A stretch of DNA of 64,000 bases from Bog-473 sp963730395 (lineage in GTDB: Bacteria; Actinomycetota; Acidimicrobiia; Acidimicrobiales; RAAP-2), in assembly GCA_963730395.1 (NCBI GenBank), contig CAVSSK010000004.1:124001-188000 (forward strand), given 5' to 3'. Numbering within the stretch: the stretch's first letter is position 1; each line of letters starts with the position of its first letter. This document shows, in pieces, positions 1-9,131 of the stretch. The notes under the pieces were generated by a model. The model had not been told where the DNA came from. It saw only the letters and a program-made list of their open reading frames with translations, and made no database searches. The position numbers were made by a program, and so were the translations under genes.

Positions 1-635
1 CCGTGGCTGAGTCCACCGGCGTAGAAGTTGCCAGTCTTTGCCTCAACGAGGTACTCACCTCTCCAATCGACGAGATGAGCGCTGACCTGGTGAAGCGCTT
101 AGGAGCGGTTCTGAGGGACCTGCCCGTTCGGGTTGTCGTCGTGCCGTTGCTCGAAGCGAGCGACCTCAACTCGGTGGACCGGCGTTCGGCCGTTCGTTCC
201 ATTCGCTTGCTTGCGGGTGACCTGCTGGACGACAAGTGCCAACTCGTCGTGGAGCTGGGACTTTCAGCGGCCGACAGTCTTCGGTTCCTGGACACCATCG
301 GCTCCCCACGTGTGGGACTCTGTTACGACGTGGGGAACGCGACAGCATTGGGGTTCGATCCGACCCACGAGTTACGGATACTGGGATCGGCGGTTTCGCA
401 CCTGCACGCCAAGGACAAGGACGCTTCCAGGCAGAACGTGCGGTTCGGGACCGGACAGGTTCCCTTCGCCGGCGTGCTCCAGGAACTGTCGAGGCAGGGG
501 TTCGTTGGCCTCGTCACCATGGAGGCCACACGTGGTGACGATCCCTTCACCACCGCAGCCGAGCACCGAGACTTTCTGCTCTCGATGCCACACCAAGAGC
601 GCGCGGCATGGGAAGGGAGCGCAGATGGCGACTGA
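1..635 (+). CDS. Sugar phosphate isomerase/epimerase-type TIM barrel protein (5' truncated)
   Basis: This is the C-terminal part of a protein with the xylose-isomerase-like (AP endonuclease family 2) barrel fold. It enters from the left edge. The GTG at base 3 is probably internal, because the 210 visible residues are well short of the usual 260-290. Counted from that GTG, likely metal ligands are E84 in VVELGL, D109 in CYDVGN, the H-x-K-D of HLHAKDKD (135-138) and a late Glu in TMEAT. Family members isomerise or epimerise sugars, sugar phosphates or inososes; the substrate cannot be read here. The stop lies 11 bases inside the next gene, so the two are probably one operon. The SDR partner suggests modified-sugar synthesis for a surface glycan, which is inference. 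Confidence 0.7.
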   Translation, partial: VAESTGVEVASLCLNEVLTSPIDEMSADLVKRLGAVLRDLPVRVVVVPLLEASDLNSVDRRSAVRSIRLLAGDLLDDKCQLVVELGLSAADSLRFLDTIGSPRVGLCYDVGNATALGFDPTHELRILGSAVSHLHAKDKDASRQNVRFGTGQVPFAGVLQELSRQGFVGLVTMEATRGDDPFTTAAEHRDFLLSMPHQERAAWEGSADGD

Positions 636-1425
636 CCGGTTCCGCCTTGACGGTCGAACCGTGCTCGTCACTGGTGGCGCTGGTTTCCTCGGACGACAAT
701 GGGTAGGAGCACTGCTCGACGCCGGCGCAACCGTGATCAGTGTCGATCGAATGGACCCACCGGTTGACGATCCCGGTGGACGTCTCATGCACGAGCAGGT
801 GGACATCACCGATCCGCATGCCGTCTCCGAACTGGCCCAGAGACTCTCATCCGCCAATCGCCCTGTGGACGTACTGGTCAACAACGCCGCTCTCGACGCA
901 CCGGTGAGCGCCTCGGGCCTCACCCAGGGTGAGCGCTTCGAGACCTTCTCCGTCGACCGATGGTACGCCGAGATTGCCGTAGGCCTCACCGGGGCGTTTC
1001 TCTGTAGCCAGGCGTTCGGCTCCCTCATGGCCGAGCGAGGCCGGGGAGTCATCGTCAACATCGGATCGGACCTCGGTCTGGTCGGACCCGACCAGCGGCT
1101 GTACAGAGTCGAAGGACGCCCCGAGGCAGAGCAGCCAGTCAAGCCGGTCACCTACTCAGTCATCAAGACAGGGCTCATCGGTCTGACCCGCTACATGGCG
1201 ACCTATTGGGGGCACCGCGGGGTACGTTCGAACGTACTCTGCCTTGGTGGAGTAGCCCGGGACCAGAGCCCCACCTTCATGGAGCGAGTGTCGGAGCGAA
1301 TACCACTCGGTCGCATGGCATGTAGCGATGAGTACGGCGAGGCGATTGTGTTCCTTAGCTCGGACGCCTCTTCCTACATGACGGGAGCATGCCTCGTGCT
1401 CGACGGTGGCCGTACTGCCTGGTAG
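625..1425 (+). CDS. SDR-family oxidoreductase, PtmA-like (sugar or nonulosonate pathway)
   Basis: A 266-residue short-chain dehydrogenase/reductase using NAD(P). The Rossmann glycine motif TGGAGFLG is at residues 16-23, NNAA at 86-89, the catalytic Ser in NIGSDLG (S148) and the YxxxK pair at Y177 and K181; the C-terminus closes with LVLDGGRTAW. The ATG at 625 was chosen because it follows GGGAG and sits in the 11-base overlap with the upstream gene. The stretch after the catalytic Ser (GPDQRLY, then PVTYSVIKTGLIGLTRYMA) resembles PtmA-type SDRs found in legionaminic or pseudaminic acid and flagellin-glycan clusters. That resemblance is from memory, so a role in a nine-carbon or other surface sugar is a suggestion only. 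Confidence 0.75.
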   Translation: MATDRFRLDGRTVLVTGGAGFLGRQWVGALLDAGATVISVDRMDPPVDDPGGRLMHEQVDITDPHAVSELAQRLSSANRPVDVLVNNAALDAPVSASGLTQGERFETFSVDRWYAEIAVGLTGAFLCSQAFGSLMAERGRGVIVNIGSDLGLVGPDQRLYRVEGRPEAEQPVKPVTYSVIKTGLIGLTRYMATYWGHRGVRSNVLCLGGVARDQSPTFMERVSERIPLGRMACSDEYGEAIVFLSSDASSYMTGACLVLDGGRTAW

Positions 1426-1628
1426 GTCCCGCACCGCTGCCTCTACAGCGTCGAACTCTCAGCGCAGACGCCGGTCCGCCACGTAGGCGTGCCGCTGACA
1501 TGAAAGGTGGTGCAGCTCATGCCCTTCAGCAGCGAGCGCCTTGCTGAGGGCAACGGTGCGAACTTCGATCCCGTTCCAGTTGACACGTTATGTGTGTTGG
1601 TCCAAGAACAGAGTTCTTATCGGCCCGG

Positions 1629-2792
1629 CTACGTATTGGCCGTAAGTGCTGAAATCACCCGAGTCCAATCCCCCAGAGCCCGCTCGGGCTGAAACCGCCT
1701 GTGCACAGAGGTCTGAGCAGCCTGGCTCATTTTGGAACGGGCCTCGGGATCGGCAAGCAGTTCGGTTGTGATTTCGACCCACGAGTCCACAGAGTTCGGC
1801 AGGTCGACGAGCCGTCCCGTGATCCCCTCCTCGATGAGCTCCGGAAGTCCGCCGACGCGACTGGCTATCACTGGCAGACCGCATGCCATCATCTCGAGGG
1901 CTGCCAGTGGAGCGGTTTCCTCGGAGACGCTCGGTACCACCCCGATATCTGCCGCGTGGTAGATGCGACGCAACTGCGTCGGCTGCAGCAAACCAAGGTT
2001 CCAGACTTCCCGACCTGCCGCCAGAGTGCGATGTTCGTTTCGACGCTCACCGGCGCTGAGCAAGACCACCCGCTTCTCCCCCAAGGGCAGTGCGGCGAGA
2101 GCCCGCTCGATGACTTGAGCGCCCTTTAACCAGTGGCGACCCACGAAAGCAAGAACGAGGTCCTGCTCCTGCAGCCCCAAGGCATCCCGGATTTCACCCC
2201 GCTCAACAGGGGATGGTGGGCGGAATTCTTCGGTATCGATCCAGTTCGGGATGATCCACATCGGCGGCGGGTACTGATGGCCGGCGGAACTCCAGGTATA
2301 CCTGTAGACACCTGCCGAGACCGCGACCGCGGCGTCCGCAACAAGGCCGGCATCTACTGAGCCCGGCGTGTGAAGCCAGTGGATGATGCGAGCCTTGGGC
2401 ATTGCCCGGCGCACGGCAAGAACGGCTTCGGAGTGGGTGCAGATGACTACCGTTGACGGTCGATCAGGTCGCAACCCTGCCAATCGCACTGCTGCCGCTT
2501 CCGCCCAGACGGATTTGCTGTAGCTCTGGATCGTATGTGCCTTCGGCCGGAGGATTCGACGGCTGATGTGTGGCTCCCAGAGTCGAAGTTTGAAAGTGGG
2601 GAGCAGAGAGAGAGGTATCGCCACCGCCTCTACGCCGGGCAGGGCTTTCGCTGCGGGCGAGACGGCCAAGAAGTCCCAATCTGTATGACCCGCAGCGAGA
2701 AGTGTCAGCAGCTGGGCATTCAGACGAGGCACCGCAGCGGTCGATTGCAGGTCTATCGGATGGATCCCGTACAACGATACGACGTTCAGCAT
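1629..2792 (-). CDS. GT4-family glycosyltransferase
   Basis: A 387-residue GT-B fold glycosyltransferase. The N-terminus MLNVVSLYG is the first strand of the acceptor domain. The nucleotide-sugar domain begins near FVGRHWLKGAQ, and the E-x7-E region is seen in SEETAPLAALEMMACGLPV followed by GGLPELI. Family members transfer a sugar from a nucleotide sugar to a lipid, glycan or small acceptor at the cytoplasmic face of the membrane; donor and acceptor cannot be deduced. It converges on the SDR gene across about 200 bases and belongs to the same accessory sugar region. The start codon lies in the second copy of a 38-base tandem duplication, described separately. Confidence 0.85.
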   Translation of the reverse strand: MLNVVSLYGIHPIDLQSTAAVPRLNAQLLTLLAAGHTDWDFLAVSPAAKALPGVEAVAIPLSLLPTFKLRLWEPHISRRILRPKAHTIQSYSKSVWAEAAAVRLAGLRPDRPSTVVICTHSEAVLAVRRAMPKARIIHWLHTPGSVDAGLVADAAVAVSAGVYRYTWSSAGHQYPPPMWIIPNWIDTEEFRPPSPVERGEIRDALGLQEQDLVLAFVGRHWLKGAQVIERALAALPLGEKRVVLLSAGERRNEHRTLAAGREVWNLGLLQPTQLRRIYHAADIGVVPSVSEETAPLAALEMMACGLPVIASRVGGLPELIEEGITGRLVDLPNSVDSWVEITTELLADPEARSKMSQAAQTSVHRRFQPERALGDWTRVISALTANT

Positions 2793-2841
2793 GGGTAAGG
2801 CATCTTGTAAAGCGAGACGACGTTCAGCCCTGGTGAGGCAT
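2766..2841. repeat. 38-base imperfect tandem duplication over the GT4 start
   Basis: Read on the minus strand, bases 2841-2804 and 2803-2766 are two adjacent 38-base units that match at 29 of 38 positions. Each begins with ATGCCT and contains CTGAACGTCGT, the DNA for LNVV of the glycosyltransferase start. The upstream unit therefore carries a second, out-of-frame reading of the LNVVSLY segment. It looks like a local duplication that has since drifted. Confidence 0.8.
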
Positions 2842-3522
2842 CGCTTGAGGCACGAACCGGAGATGCTGGAGAGGACACTGCGCGGGACTTCTGGATTCCC
2901 TGGGCTTCGCGACGCAGCGATGAATGCACTCGGTCCCGTTGTTGGGTCTTACGGGCCACCTCGACACCCCACCATTCGAACATGCGGCGTATGCGCTGCG
3001 TGTGGGAACTACCCTCAAGGTGACCTCCTCGGCTGATCGCAACGGTAACCCCAGCGGACCGGATAATCCCAGCGGAGAGACTGGCCGGGGGATATTCGGG
3101 TGGCAACCCGCGGTCTTCGGCACTCCCAAGTTTCCTTCCGAGGCCTACGGCCGGCACCACGGTCAAACCGCCCTGGGACTCGAACACCTCGTTGTCGGCG
3201 AGCACATTCCGGATCCGCTGCCGTAATTCGCGAACACTTGAATGCACCGCGCCGAGCCATTGGCGGCTGGAACAGACAGCTGAGCGGAACGTGCACCTGG
3301 GGTGCAAGGGGCGAGCCGCCTCGACGCCGTCCCCGGGGGAATCTCCTCACCCCGACCTCCCCTCGTCTTCTCGTTTTGTGACTTTCAGCCCATCGAGTGA
3401 CGAAATACCCGTTGCAATTGTAGGTGAGGCGATGATAACCCTCGCGCCACGCCTTCTCGACGAACTCGTATCTCGGACCGGCTCCGCCTACCCCTCCATG
3501 GCACTGTCGGCCAAGTCCGACG
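2793..3522. other. Intergenic region, 730 bases, no convincing gene
   Basis: This stretch separates the minus-strand glycosyltransferase from the plus-strand deacetylase, so both promoters should lie here. It has lower GC than the rest of the window. The only sizeable frame is on the minus strand from 3307 to 2786 (173 residues). It contains ordinary-looking stretches such as NVLADNEVFESQGG and RRMFEWWGVEVARK and ends with LNVVSLYKMPYPC inside the tandem duplication. I recognise no family in it, so it is left as a possible remnant or spurious frame. Confidence 0.5.
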
Positions 3523-4416
3523 GTGAGCCAAGCTCAAGTGACCGTCGATCAGAGAAACGCGGCGGCGCAACGATGGGGTCACGTCCGGCGGGCCAAGACG
3601 GCCGTGGACAGGAGAATGATCACCGACGTGCTGCCCCCGTTGGCACGGCGCTGGTCTCACGACGCTACCTCTGACCTTACGGGTGGCCGACTTCTGGTAC
3701 TTGCTCCCCATCCGGACGACGAGACGCTCGGGTGCGGCGCCACGGTGATCCGAACCGTCCTCCGGGGCGGCGACGTCCTCGTCCTCGCCGCCACCGACGG
3801 GCGGTCTGCCCAGCCGGAGGCGGATCCCAAGGTGATGGCGGCGACCCGTCGCGGCGAGTTGGCGGCGGCCACCAAGGTCCTCGGATTGAGCCCCGAGCAG
3901 GTGCGGATACTCGACTTCCCCGATGGCGAGCTCAGCCGCCACGAAGACCCGCTCACCGACTCTCTGGCCGCATTGGTGCGCTCGTGGCAGCCGACCACTG
4001 TGCTCGTGAGCGCAGTTTGTGACCCCCACCCCGACCATGCGGCGCTCGGCCGAGCGGCTCGGCGGGCCATGGCTGGACAGAAGGGGGCCCTCTTCGAATA
4101 CATGGTGTGGGGATGGGTGTACCCGACCCGCTGGCTGTTAGGGACACGGAGCTTCAGAAATGGGGGCGCGGCACGGGTGAGTCGAGCCGTGACGGTTCGG
4201 ACCGAGGGAGTTTTGGCGACCAAGCGTGAAGCACTCCGATGTCACCGCTCGCAGTACGGTCGATTGGCATCGACGTCCGGACTTCCCGCCGGTGACGGAC
4301 TGCCCCAATCGTCGTTTCTGGCCAACTTTTTCGGAGAGTTCGAGGTCTTCTTCCCGGTCAACGCCAAGGGCCTCAACCTCGCTGGCCTCCCGGTCCGCTC
4401 CCCGTCGAGGGTGTAG
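3523..4416 (+). CDS. PIG-L (LmbE-like) family deacetylase
   Basis: A 297-residue zinc-dependent N-acetylglucosamine deacetylase of the LmbE/PIG-L family. The metal and catalytic motif HPDDE is at residues 63-67, and the third ligand motif DPHPDH is at 167-172, both intact. The first 50 residues are an extension without a recognisable signal peptide, so the protein is probably cytoplasmic. Relatives remove acetyl groups from GlcNAc-containing small molecules, glycolipids or mycothiol and bacillithiol precursors. With glycosyltransferase and sugar-modification genes next to it, a role in glycan or glycolipid synthesis is likely. The GTG at 3523 gives the longest frame; the ATG at residue 32 is another possible start. 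Confidence 0.85.
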   Translation: MSQAQVTVDQRNAAAQRWGHVRRAKTAVDRRMITDVLPPLARRWSHDATSDLTGGRLLVLAPHPDDETLGCGATVIRTVLRGGDVLVLAATDGRSAQPEADPKVMAATRRGELAAATKVLGLSPEQVRILDFPDGELSRHEDPLTDSLAALVRSWQPTTVLVSAVCDPHPDHAALGRAARRAMAGQKGALFEYMVWGWVYPTRWLLGTRSFRNGGAARVSRAVTVRTEGVLATKREALRCHRSQYGRLASTSGLPAGDGLPQSSFLANFFGEFEVFFPVNAKGLNLAGLPVRSPSRV

Positions 4417-4958
4417 ATCACCTCATGCGACAAGGACGAACCGCCCATATCGCCGCCCGGACGAGGGCCACCGGGGCATGAGCTCCCCCGGGCGACGCAA
4501 GCGCCCCGGAGCTCCATCCCTGGGCTGACGCGCCGGCGAGCAAAGCCGCGCGGTCGGTCCCATTGTCGTAGGAGACGTACTCATCGCCGGGCGCTCGCGC
4601 AGACAGGGGGGTTCGAGCAGGACACGAGCGTGAGAGCCCAGCTTGCTGGCGTAGATGTCCGGAGGGGTCGCGCGCGGCGACCCACCTGTCACGCCTGATG
4701 TCGAGCGAGAGCATGGGGGAAAGTGTGGGCATGGCCGACGTGTTGTTCGTCCTGCGGGCAGTCTCTCGCCTAGCGCCGTAGGCCGCATTGTCACCGTGAT
4801 CATTGGCCGCCATCCGTCCATTGCTCCGATTGCATCCGTGTCGCCACGAGAATGCAGCACCATTGCCATCGGACTATTCGGTGGGGCGGGTCCGGTACCC
4901 TGGTGATCCAGCGTCCGGACCAGGAGCGATCCGCCGGCTGAGCAGGAAAGGGTGCACG
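4417..4958. other. Intergenic region upstream of thrS, 542 bases
   Basis: No reading frame here resembles a known protein. The stretch marks the change from the lower-GC accessory segment on the left to the GC-rich core gene block on the right. Its right end holds the probable thrS promoter and ribosome binding site. I saw no T-box-like leader, tRNA or repeat. A decayed gene cannot be excluded. Confidence 0.5.
4896..4901 (+). promoter_or_regulatory. Possible -10 element for thrS
   Basis: TACCCT fits the actinobacterial TANNNT form of the -10 hexamer and lies 57 bases before the thrS ATG, leaving a short leader that carries AGGAAAGG at about -11. No convincing -35 was seen. Confidence 0.35.
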
Positions 4959-6944
4959 ATGCCAGGCGTCATCTCGGTTGGTCTTCCCGACGGTTCGACG
5001 CGGGAGCTGGCCGAGGGCACGACGGCGGCCGGGCTCGCCCAGTCCATCGGGTCCCGGCTGGCCAAGGCGGCCGTGGTGGCCACCGTGGACGGCCAGGAGG
5101 TCGACCTCGGGACGGTGCTGCCCGACGGGGCGAAGGTGTCCATCGTCACGGCGGACACCGACGCCGGGCGCGAGGTGCTGCGGCACTCGACCGCGCACGT
5201 CATGGCCCAGGCGGTGCGCCGGCTGTGGCCCGGCGCCAAGTACGCCATCGGGCCGGTGATAGAGAACGGCTTCTACTACGACTTCGAGCTGCCCGACGGC
5301 GCCCACTTCAGCGACGACGACCTGGAGCGGATCGAGGCGGAGATGCGGGACATCATCCGGGAGGACCAGCCCTTCGTCCGCCACCAGCACGACCTCGCGG
5401 AGGGCCTGGAGATCTTCGCCGACCAGCCCTTCAAGGAGGAGATCATCCGTGCCGTCGGCTCGGGGGCCGACGAGGTCGACGCCGCCGGGACGCTGGTGAG
5501 CACCTACCGCAACTCCGACGCCTTCATCGACCTGTGCCGGGGGCCGCACGTGCCCTCGACGGGGCGCCTGGGCCACTTCAAGCTGATGCGGGTCGCCGGC
5601 GCCTACTGGCGGGGCGACGAGAAGCGCGAGCAGCTGCAGCGCATCTACGGGACGGCCTGGGAGTCCGAGAAGGCGCTGGCCGCGTATCTCCATCAGCTCG
5701 AAGAGGCCGAGCGGCGCGACCACCGCAAGCTGGGGGCCGAGCTCGACCTCTTCAGCTTCCCCGAGGAGATCGGCTCGGGCCTGGCCGTGTTCCATCCCAA
5801 GGGCGGCACCATCCGGCGCCTGATGGAGGACTACTCGCGCCAGCGCCACGTCGAGGCGGGCTACGACTTCGTCAACTCGCCCCACATCACCAAGAGCCAG
5901 CTCTTCGAGGAGTCCGGCCACCTCGAGTGGTTCGCCGACGGGATGTTCCCGCCCATGGAGCTCGACGGGGGGACGCAGTACTACCTCAAGCCGATGAACT
6001 GCCCCTTCCACATCCTCGTGTACCGGAGCCACCAGCGCTCGTACCGCGAGCTGCCGATGCGACTCTTCGAGTTCGGCAGCGTCTACCGCTACGAGAAGTC
6101 CGGCGTGCTGCAGGGCCTGACCCGCGTGCGGGGCATGACCCAGGACGACGCGCACATCTTCTGCACGCGCGAGCAGATGGACGCCGAGCTCGTACGGACG
6201 CTGCACTTCGTGCTCGACCTCCTGCGCGACTACGGGCTCAACGACTTCTACCTCGAGCTGTCGACCAAGCCGCCCGGCAAGGGGGTCGGGTCCGACGAGG
6301 AGTGGGAGGTGGCGACCGAGGCCCTGCGCACCACCGCGCTCGAGATGGGCCTCGAGCTCGTGATGGACGAGGGCGGCGGCGCCTTCTACGGGCCCAAGAT
6401 CTCGGTGCAGGCGCGCGACGCCATCGGGCGGACCTGGCAGATGTCGACGGTGCAGCTCGACTTCCAGCTGCCCCAGCGCTTCGGGCTGGAGTACGTCGGC
6501 GCCGACAACGCGCGCCACCGGCCGATCATGATCCACCGTGCGTTGTTCGGGTCGGTGGAGCGCTTCATGGCGGTGCTGCTCGAGCACTACGCCGGCGCGC
6601 TGCCGACCTGGCTCAGCCCCGAGCAGGTGCGGGTGATCCCCGTGACCGACGCCCACACCGGCTACGCCCAGTCGGTGGCGGACGCCTGCGCGGCGGCCGG
6701 CCTCCGGGCCACGGTGGACGGCAGCGACGAGAAGATGGGCGCGCTCATCCGCAAGGCCAAGCTGGCCAAGATCCCCTACGTGCTCGTCGTGGGCGAAGAG
6801 GACGTCGCCGCCGGCACGGTGGGCGTGAACCGGCGGGGCTGGAGCACCAGGCCCGAGCACGGGGTCCCGCTCGGCGACTTCGTGGCCGAGGTCACCGCCG
6901 AGGTCGAGCGCAAGGGGCTGCCCGAGGACCGGGCGCCGGCATGA
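4959..6944 (+). CDS. thrS: Threonyl-tRNA synthetase
   Basis: Charges tRNA-Thr in the cytoplasm. The 661-residue product has the full domain set: an N-terminal TGS domain (about 1-63), the second additional (editing) domain with HSTAH at 76-80, the class II catalytic core with MNCPFH, RGMTQDDAHIF and YGPKI, and the anticodon-binding domain beginning near VRVIPV. Zinc-binding Cys and His positions of the core look intact. The ATG at 4959 was chosen because AGGAAAGG precedes it and the TGS domain starts at once. It opens the conserved actinobacterial thrS-HIT-pgsA gene order, and its stop overlaps an ATGA that begins a tiny frame leading to the HIT gene. Confidence 0.97.
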   Translation: MPGVISVGLPDGSTRELAEGTTAAGLAQSIGSRLAKAAVVATVDGQEVDLGTVLPDGAKVSIVTADTDAGREVLRHSTAHVMAQAVRRLWPGAKYAIGPVIENGFYYDFELPDGAHFSDDDLERIEAEMRDIIREDQPFVRHQHDLAEGLEIFADQPFKEEIIRAVGSGADEVDAAGTLVSTYRNSDAFIDLCRGPHVPSTGRLGHFKLMRVAGAYWRGDEKREQLQRIYGTAWESEKALAAYLHQLEEAERRDHRKLGAELDLFSFPEEIGSGLAVFHPKGGTIRRLMEDYSRQRHVEAGYDFVNSPHITKSQLFEESGHLEWFADGMFPPMELDGGTQYYLKPMNCPFHILVYRSHQRSYRELPMRLFEFGSVYRYEKSGVLQGLTRVRGMTQDDAHIFCTREQMDAELVRTLHFVLDLLRDYGLNDFYLELSTKPPGKGVGSDEEWEVATEALRTTALEMGLELVMDEGGGAFYGPKISVQARDAIGRTWQMSTVQLDFQLPQRFGLEYVGADNARHRPIMIHRALFGSVERFMAVLLEHYAGALPTWLSPEQVRVIPVTDAHTGYAQSVADACAAAGLRATVDGSDEKMGALIRKAKLAKIPYVLVVGEEDVAAGTVGVNRRGWSTRPEHGVPLGDFVAEVTAEVERKGLPEDRAPA

Positions 6945-6960
6945 CCCCAGGGGCGGCGCC

Positions 6961-7479
6961 GTGAGCCTGGACCACCTGTGGGCGGGATGGCGGAACGACT
7001 ACATCGTGGAGGCCACGGCGCGAGAGCGCTCGGGCGAGCTGCATGACGAGGCCAGCTGCGTGTTCTGCCGGCTGGTGGCGAGCGGTGCGCCCTCCGAGGA
7101 CAACCTGGTGGTCTGGCGGGGCGACCTGACCTTCGTCGTCATGAACGCATACCCCTACGCCAGCGGGCACGTGCTGGTGATGCCCCTGCGCCACGTGGGG
7201 CCGCTGTCCGACCTCACACCGGCCGAGTCCGCCGAGCTGTGGTCGGCGACGCAGCGGGCGGTGGCCGCCATAGAGGCCGCCTACGAGCCCGACGGGCTGA
7301 ACATGGGCGCCAACCTGGGCCGGGCGGCGGGGGCGGGGCTGCCGGCGCACGTCCACCTGCACGTGCTGCCGCGCTGGTCCGGGGACACCAACTTCATGAC
7401 GTCGGTCGCCGGGACGAGGGTCATGCCCGAGACGCTGCCGCTGTCGTGGAAGAGGCTCACCGACGCCTGGCCCGGATAG
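6961..7479 (+). CDS. HIT-domain protein (AP4A-phosphorylase-like)
   Basis: A 172-residue histidine-triad nucleotide hydrolase or transferase. The active-site triad HVHLHVL is at residues 130-136; a CVFC pair (33-36) may bind zinc; the start DHLWAGWRNDYI is typical of actinobacterial members that act on diadenosine tetraphosphate (Rv2613c-like). It follows thrS by 16 bases, as in mycobacteria. The GTG at 6961 is preceded by an AGGGG stretch. Bases 6941-6964 encode a seven-codon frame whose ATG overlaps the thrS stop and whose stop overlaps this GTG, so translation may be coupled by re-initiation. Confidence 0.88.
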   Translation: MSLDHLWAGWRNDYIVEATARERSGELHDEASCVFCRLVASGAPSEDNLVVWRGDLTFVVMNAYPYASGHVLVMPLRHVGPLSDLTPAESAELWSATQRAVAAIEAAYEPDGLNMGANLGRAAGAGLPAHVHLHVLPRWSGDTNFMTSVAGTRVMPETLPLSWKRLTDAWPG

Positions 7480-7609
7480 CGGATCGCCGGACCCGACCGG
7501 CACCGGCACTGTCGCCAGTGCGGCCACGGTAGGACCGCGCCCGGGCGCGGCGGGGACGAGCGCTCCGGCTATTGCGCCGGCGGCGGGCGGGAGGCGGCTG
7601 CGGCGCCTG

Positions 7610-8691
7610 GTGCGCCGGGCCTGGCCCGTGGTCCGGGTCGCCGTCGGCTTCGGCCTCGTCGTCGTCGCCTCTGGGTGCTCTCGTCCAAGCGGACCGAGCT
7701 CTCGGGCTTCTCCACCATCTGGCGGACCTTCGACTGGTGGTGGGTCATCCCGGCCGTCGTGGCCGAGATCGGCTCGTACGCGGCCTTCACCGCCATGCAG
7801 TACGAGCTGCTCCGGGCGGGGCACCTGCGGCCCCCGGTGAGCCCCTTGTTCAAGCTGTCGTTCGCGTCGCAGGCGATCACCAACTCGCTCCCCGTCGGCA
7901 ACGCCGTGGCCTCGGTCTACGGCTTCCGCTGGTTCCGGCGCTTCGGGGCCGACAACACGCTCGCCGTCTGGGCCCTGGCCGGCACCCTGGTCGCGGCCAC
8001 GGTCAGCCTGTCGCTGGTGGCCATCTTGGGCCTGGGCATCGCGGCCAACGAGGGCGCCTCGCTCGACCTGGTGCCGGTGCTCATCGGGACGTTCGTGATC
8101 ATGCTCGGGATCGGCTCCCTCTTCGTCTACGAGCGGCCCCTGCACGCCGTGGTGTCGGGCATCCTGCGCCTCTCGGTCCTGCTCACGCACCGGCCGCGGG
8201 GGGACACGACGGCGCAGATCGACCGGATCATGGCCTGGATGACCGCCGTCCGGCTCAGCTGGACCCAGATCGGCTGGATCGTCTTCTGGGGCACGCTCAA
8301 CTGGCTGCTCGACTGCGCCTGCTTCGCCATGATGTTCGTGGCGATCGACGCGCCGATCCCCTGGAAGGGGCTCCTCCTGGCCTACGGCGCCGGGCAGCTG
8401 GCGGCGACGCTCCCGATCACGCCCGGAGGGCTCGGCGTCGTCGAGGGCTCCATCACCGTCGCCCTCGTCGCCTTCGGCGGTGCGGAGGCGAGCACCGCCT
8501 ACGCCGTGCTGCTCTACCGCGTCATCAGCTTCTGGCTGATCCTGGTGATCGGCTGGGCCCTCATCGGGCAGCTCGCCCTCCAGGTGCGGCGCGGCCGCTG
8601 GCCGCGCCAGGCCATGACGAGCGAGGTGGAGGCCGGTCCGGTGGCCTACGCGCCCGCCGTCGCGGTGCCGAGCGTGGAGCTGGCCGAATGA
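7610..8691 (+). CDS. YbhN/AglD-type polytopic membrane protein (LPG synthase TM-like), frame change near the start
   Basis: An integral membrane protein of the flippase-like or lysylphosphatidylglycerol synthase TM family. It has several hydrophobic helices and the hallmark LPITPGGLGVVEG near the C-terminal third. The usual first helix (AWPVVRVAVGFGLVVVA) lies in one frame from the GTG at 7610, and the rest (LSSKRTELSGF onward) in the frame that opens at 7675. Adding one C at the CC of 7668-7669 joins them as VVVALWVLSSK, so a one-base deletion is likely. Members are thought to move lipid-linked intermediates or modify phospholipids. It is translationally coupled (ATGA) to the following lipoprotein gene and is one of the genes separating thrS-HIT from pgsA. 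Confidence 0.72.
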
Positions 8692-9131
8692 GGAGTTGGC
8701 TTGGGTGCGGGCGCGCACGGCGCTTCGGGGCGGGGCTGGCCGGCCTCGTGGTCGCGGCGTCGCTGCTGACGGCCTGCTCGGCGGCCCGGACCGGCCAGGG
8801 CACGAGCGCCGAGTCGTGCTACCTCGCCCTGCCCACCGCCTCCGAGGCCGTGGGCGACCACGGGCACCTGGCCGGGGTCCGCAAGTTCACGCTGTCGAGT
8901 CTCCACGGCATGGCGCCGCGCCTCTACGATCATCTGGCCGACGAGGTGCCGAAGGGCCAGGCCGTGTGCGTCGTCGCCTACACGGGGAAGTTCGACAAGG
9001 CGATGGTGTCGAAGCCCCTGGGTCGCCCGACCGGCACCCTGGCCGTGGTCGTCGTGACGACGCCGGCGAACAAGCTCCTGGGCACGCTGATCCTGACCAA
9101 GATCCCGGTGCGCTTCCAGCACCTCTTCTGA
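8688..9131 (+). CDS. Small lipoprotein of unknown function
   Basis: A 147-residue predicted exported lipoprotein. The start MRSWLGCGRARRFG is followed by a hydrophobic segment and the lipobox LLTAC, so the Cys should be lipidated and the rest anchored outside the membrane. The mature part has no family I recognise. Its ATG overlaps the stop of the YbhN-type gene by the ATGA arrangement, so the two are very likely made together. It converges on the EF-G-like gene with 33 bases between the stops. Confidence 0.72.
   Translation: MRSWLGCGRARRFGAGLAGLVVAASLLTACSAARTGQGTSAESCYLALPTASEAVGDHGHLAGVRKFTLSSLHGMAPRLYDHLADEVPKGQAVCVVAYTGKFDKAMVSKPLGRPTGTLAVVVVTTPANKLLGTLILTKIPVRFQHLF

Noticed and set aside
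2786..3307. Minus-strand frame of 173 residues before the GT4 gene
   Set aside because: Some stretches look protein-like, but no family, no clear start and an end inside a tandem duplication; recorded only as a note on the intergenic region.
4800..6860. Long minus-strand frame of 686 residues opposite thrS
   Set aside because: It is rich in His, Arg, Val and Leu without any motif and is the usual antisense shadow of a GC-rich gene; thrS on the plus strand is certain.
6892..8718. Minus-strand frame of 608 residues over the HIT and YbhN-type genes
   Set aside because: Low-complexity Arg/His/Asp composition and full overlap with two recognisable genes.
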